Assembly (NCBI GenBank): GCA_012103315.1
Contig: WLWZ01000006.1
Coordinates: 124,001 to 188,000, forward strand
Length of the DNA: 64,000 bases
DNA from: Alphaproteobacteria bacterium
GTDB taxonomy: Bacteria > Pseudomonadota > Alphaproteobacteria > MPNO01 > UBA2964
Direction of reading: 5' to 3'
Shown here: positions 61,982 to 64,000 of the stretch, piece by piece
How the letters are laid out: each line of letters opens with the position of its first letter
How positions within the stretch are numbered: the first letter of the stretch is position 1
Program-made: the position numbers and the translations under genes
Notes under the pieces: generated by a model
Database searches by the model: none
What the model saw: the letters and a program-made list of their open reading frames with translations, nothing else
What the model was told of the DNA's origin: nothing

Positions 61982-62994
61982 GGCGTGTTTTCTGCGGCAA
62001 ATGCATCGAAAGCCGCGACGGCGGTAGCCTTTTGACCCGCATCCATAAACGAGCCGAGATAGGCGTTTCTTCCGAGCTGGCAGATTTCCTCGAAGGAGAG
62101 GTTGAGAGCGTGCTGAACAGCGAGGAAGTTTTCAGAGATATAGCCGCCAAAATAGGCCGGGTCGTCAGAATTAATCGTGGCTAGCAATCCTGCTTGTAAG
62201 GCCAGTCGAACCGGGTGCTGTGACAAATCATCGACAACGCACAATTTGAGATTGGATAGCGGGCACATGGTCAGTGGAATTTGGGCTGCTGACACACGGT
62301 CGGTTAGAATGGCGTCGTTGAGGACGGCATTGCCATGATCAATCCGGGATATTTCGAGAAGGTCGATAGCATCCGCAACATTGGCTGCAGAGCCTTCTTC
62401 ACCGGCATGGGCAACTGCGGTAAATCCAGCGTCGCGGGCCGCTTTGAAGACCCGCATGAATTTAGGTGGTGGGTGATCCTTCTCGGACGAATCCAGTCCG
62501 ACACCGAAAATCCGGTCTTTGTGGGGAAGCGCGGCCTCCAGTGTTTCAAAGGCGTCTTCCTCAGATAAATGGCGGAGGAAACACATGATCAATTTCGACG
62601 TAATGCCAAGAGATCGCTCGGTTTCGTCGAGGGCAGAGGTAATCCCGTCAAGCGCCGCTTCAAAGGTTAACCCGCGCGCAGTATGACCTTGTGGATCGAA
62701 AAAGATTTCGACATGGGTAACGTTTTGCGCAAAACAGCGCGCTAGATAGGCGTTTGTCAGATCATAGAAATCAAACGGTGTCTGGAGCACCGCCATGCCT
62801 TGGTAATAGAGATCCAGGAAATCCTGAAGCGATGTAAAATTGTAAGCCGCGCGTATTTCATCAACGGACGCATAGGGGAGAGCGATCTTATTCCGGTCGG
62901 CGAGACTCATCATCATATCGGGTTCAAGGGTACCCTCGATATGCAAATGCAGCTCAGCCTTTGGCATGTTGGCAATAAAACTCGTGATATCCAT
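61978..62994 (-). CDS. Adenine deaminase / adenosine deaminase family
   Basis: A 338-residue zinc amidohydrolase. Motifs are H16 and H18 in ELHLHIEGTLEP, HAGEEG, ISRIDHGNAVL and NSDDPAYFGGY. The HIEGTLEP form is typical of the adenine deaminase (Aah1-like) subgroup rather than true adenosine deaminases. It converts adenine to hypoxanthine in purine salvage. Single gene. Confidence 0.9.
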   Translation of the reverse strand: MDITSFIANMPKAELHLHIEGTLEPDMMMSLADRNKIALPYASVDEIRAAYNFTSLQDFLDLYYQGMAVLQTPFDFYDLTNAYLARCFAQNVTHVEIFFDPQGHTARGLTFEAALDGITSALDETERSLGITSKLIMCFLRHLSEEDAFETLEAALPHKDRIFGVGLDSSEKDHPPPKFMRVFKAARDAGFTAVAHAGEEGSAANVADAIDLLEISRIDHGNAVLNDAILTDRVSAAQIPLTMCPLSNLKLCVVDDLSQHPVRLALQAGLLATINSDDPAYFGGYISENFLAVQHALNLSFEEICQLGRNAYLGSFMDAGQKATAVAAFDAFAAENTP

Positions 62995-63143
62995 TCGCCA
63001 ACTTTAAGTCGAATTTGTTGGAAATTGGTGAATTTATATCGATCACTGCAGAAAAAATGACGCGCCGCCTTAAAACGCGGGGAGGTTAGGAGGGCGACGC
63101 GCCAGGTTCCTATTAGGAGAAACGTATCAAACGCCGTGTCGTC

Positions 63144-63431
63144 CTATTTTTTCGCCTTACTGATGGCGGCCATGCCGGCATTTAGCTGCTGTGTACAGGC
63201 CGTCATGTTTTTCTGGACGCGTAGCTTCATGGCCAACTCGTATCGGGATTGCGCTGATGCCACCAATCGTGGATTGGCCTTGCTATCCTTGGCGCGGGTG
63301 ATCTCGCCGAGCAGCGCGTTAAACCCACCGGTATCGCAAGTAACAGTTTGGTTATTAGCGCCGACCGGCGCCCCGCTGGTGATAAAGGCTGCTGTGGCGA
63401 TGGCGAGGAATGAGGTTTTCGATTGTGTCAT
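63144..63431 (-). CDS. Small exported protein, unknown
   Basis: 95 residues. A signal peptide ends PVGANN; the mature part is a helical, Lys-rich chain (LLGEITRAKDSKANPRLVAS) with two cysteines (VTCDTG, MTACTQQ). The family was not recognised. It lies 149 bases upstream of the adenine deaminase gene on the same strand. Confidence 0.6.
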   Translation of the reverse strand: MTQSKTSFLAIATAAFITSGAPVGANNQTVTCDTGGFNALLGEITRAKDSKANPRLVASAQSRYELAMKLRVQKNMTACTQQLNAGMAAISKAKK

Positions 63432-63580
63432 TTGATATCTCCATACTGGTTGTGTCCATTGAACCTGTTGGAGATAGGGGAGAAGACGTCGGTCTTTACC
63501 GGGGGGACGGGATTGTTTTAAAAATGCCCGATCTTTGCCACGAGGAGATCAATCATGGGAGAAGCGAACCGCGAGACTTG

Positions 63581-64000
63581 TTAAGTCGTGGGCACGGTTC
63601 CTTCCCATTGGACTGGGCTTACGCGTTCAGTAAACCCACTGAACATCAGGTTGAAACTAACACTGATGCGAAGCTGATCTGACGGGTTTGGTTTTACAGA
63701 ATGAACAAGCCAGGCGGGGAACAGGAGCAATACGCCTGGTTCGACATTCATGATTGTGTGTCCGGAGTTTTCACCGGTCGATTGGTGAACTCGCGGTGAA
63801 ATCAATTTAGGTTGAGCACGTGGATCTTCGAACATGATCGATCCTGAGTTTTCCGGGGTGTCGACATAGTAGACGCCACCGAGATAATTGTTGGGGTGAG
63901 TGTGGGGTTGGGTGAGCCCACCTTTGGTGTTGATGTTTGCCCAACAGCTGGTGATTTCGATGCCTTCTTCCGCGACTTGCATGAAATCCATTACGCCTTT
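63581..64000 (-). CDS. 2OG-Fe(II) oxygenase-like protein (TIGR02466-type), N-terminus beyond window
   Basis: The last 140 or so residues of a putative oxygenase. Iron-ligand-type histidines are in QPHTHPNNYLGGVYYV and FPAWLVHSVKPN, with an arginine in LRISVSFNLMF. The pattern (GGVYYVDTP, LLFPAWLVHSV) is that of the TIGR02466 group, often found in marine bacteria and phages. The frame is open to the window end without a clear start. Confidence 0.75.
   Translation of the reverse strand, partial: KGVMDFMQVAEEGIEITSCWANINTKGGLTQPHTHPNNYLGGVYYVDTPENSGSIMFEDPRAQPKLISPRVHQSTGENSGHTIMNVEPGVLLLFPAWLVHSVKPNPSDQLRISVSFNLMFSGFTERVSPVQWEGTVPTT

Overview
The window looks like part of the chromosome of a Gram-negative, probably alphaproteobacterial and probably aquatic heterotroph. 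The grounds are three complete TRAP transporter gene sets, many oxygenases and flavin monooxygenases, a moderately high GC content, an intergenic palindromic repeat of a kind common in Alphaproteobacteria, and a large set of PEP-CTERM surface proteins. No rRNA, complete tRNA, CRISPR array, transposase or phage structural gene was found.

Layout. Bases 1-6000: a partial O-acetylhomoserine sulfhydrylase, an MFS transporter, two Fe(II)/2-oxoglutarate dioxygenases, a Sel1-like secreted protein and a Tat-exported intradiol dioxygenase. 6058-9425: a PEP-CTERM protein and a thiamine-precursor/SsuABC-like ABC importer. 9504-15253: an aldo-keto reductase, then a GNAT/TetR/flavin monooxygenase/alpha-beta hydrolase group facing a bicupin protein. 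15533-22452: a GAF histidine kinase, a PEP-CTERM protein, MAPEG, a propeller-ankyrin fusion, a pair of unknown secreted paralogues and a membrane protein. 22562-26690: an orphan substrate-binding protein, a flavin monooxygenase, an MBL hydrolase and a dienelactone hydrolase. 26958-33155: a catabolic cluster with a PuuE-like deacetylase, an isochorismatase-type hydrolase, a TRAP transporter, an EamA transporter and a sugar isomerase-like protein; its dctP and EamA genes each carry a single-base frameshift. 33303-40933: a thiolase, a LigI-like hydrolase, a MORN-repeat protein and three PEP-CTERM-type proteins. 41170-46906: a second TRAP set (minus strand), a VOC protein, a TauD dioxygenase, a PEP-CTERM protein and a HIT protein. 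47007-56640: two large beta-solenoid PEP-CTERM proteins flanking a LuxR regulator and a third TRAP set. 56718-64000: a probable selenoprotein, carbonic anhydrase, a flavin monooxygenase, GNAT, TauE/SafE, LysR, adenine deaminase and a partial 2OG oxygenase.

Main observations. (1) The gene at 56718-57848 is a two-domain AhpD/carboxymuconolactone-decarboxylase-like protein interrupted by an in-frame TGA exactly where the family has the second cysteine of CxxCxxxH, with a hairpin at bacterial-SECIS spacing behind it; it is best read as a CxxU selenoprotein. (2) The 1252-residue protein at 52882-56640 is two complete PEP-CTERM proteins fused head to tail, with a sorting signal and a second signal peptide in its interior; stand-alone relatives of both halves lie in this window. 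(3) Three PEP-CTERM genes (6058, 16948, 45821) are preceded by close matches to the sigma-54 -24/-12 promoter, pointing to a common regulon. No exosortase gene is present here.
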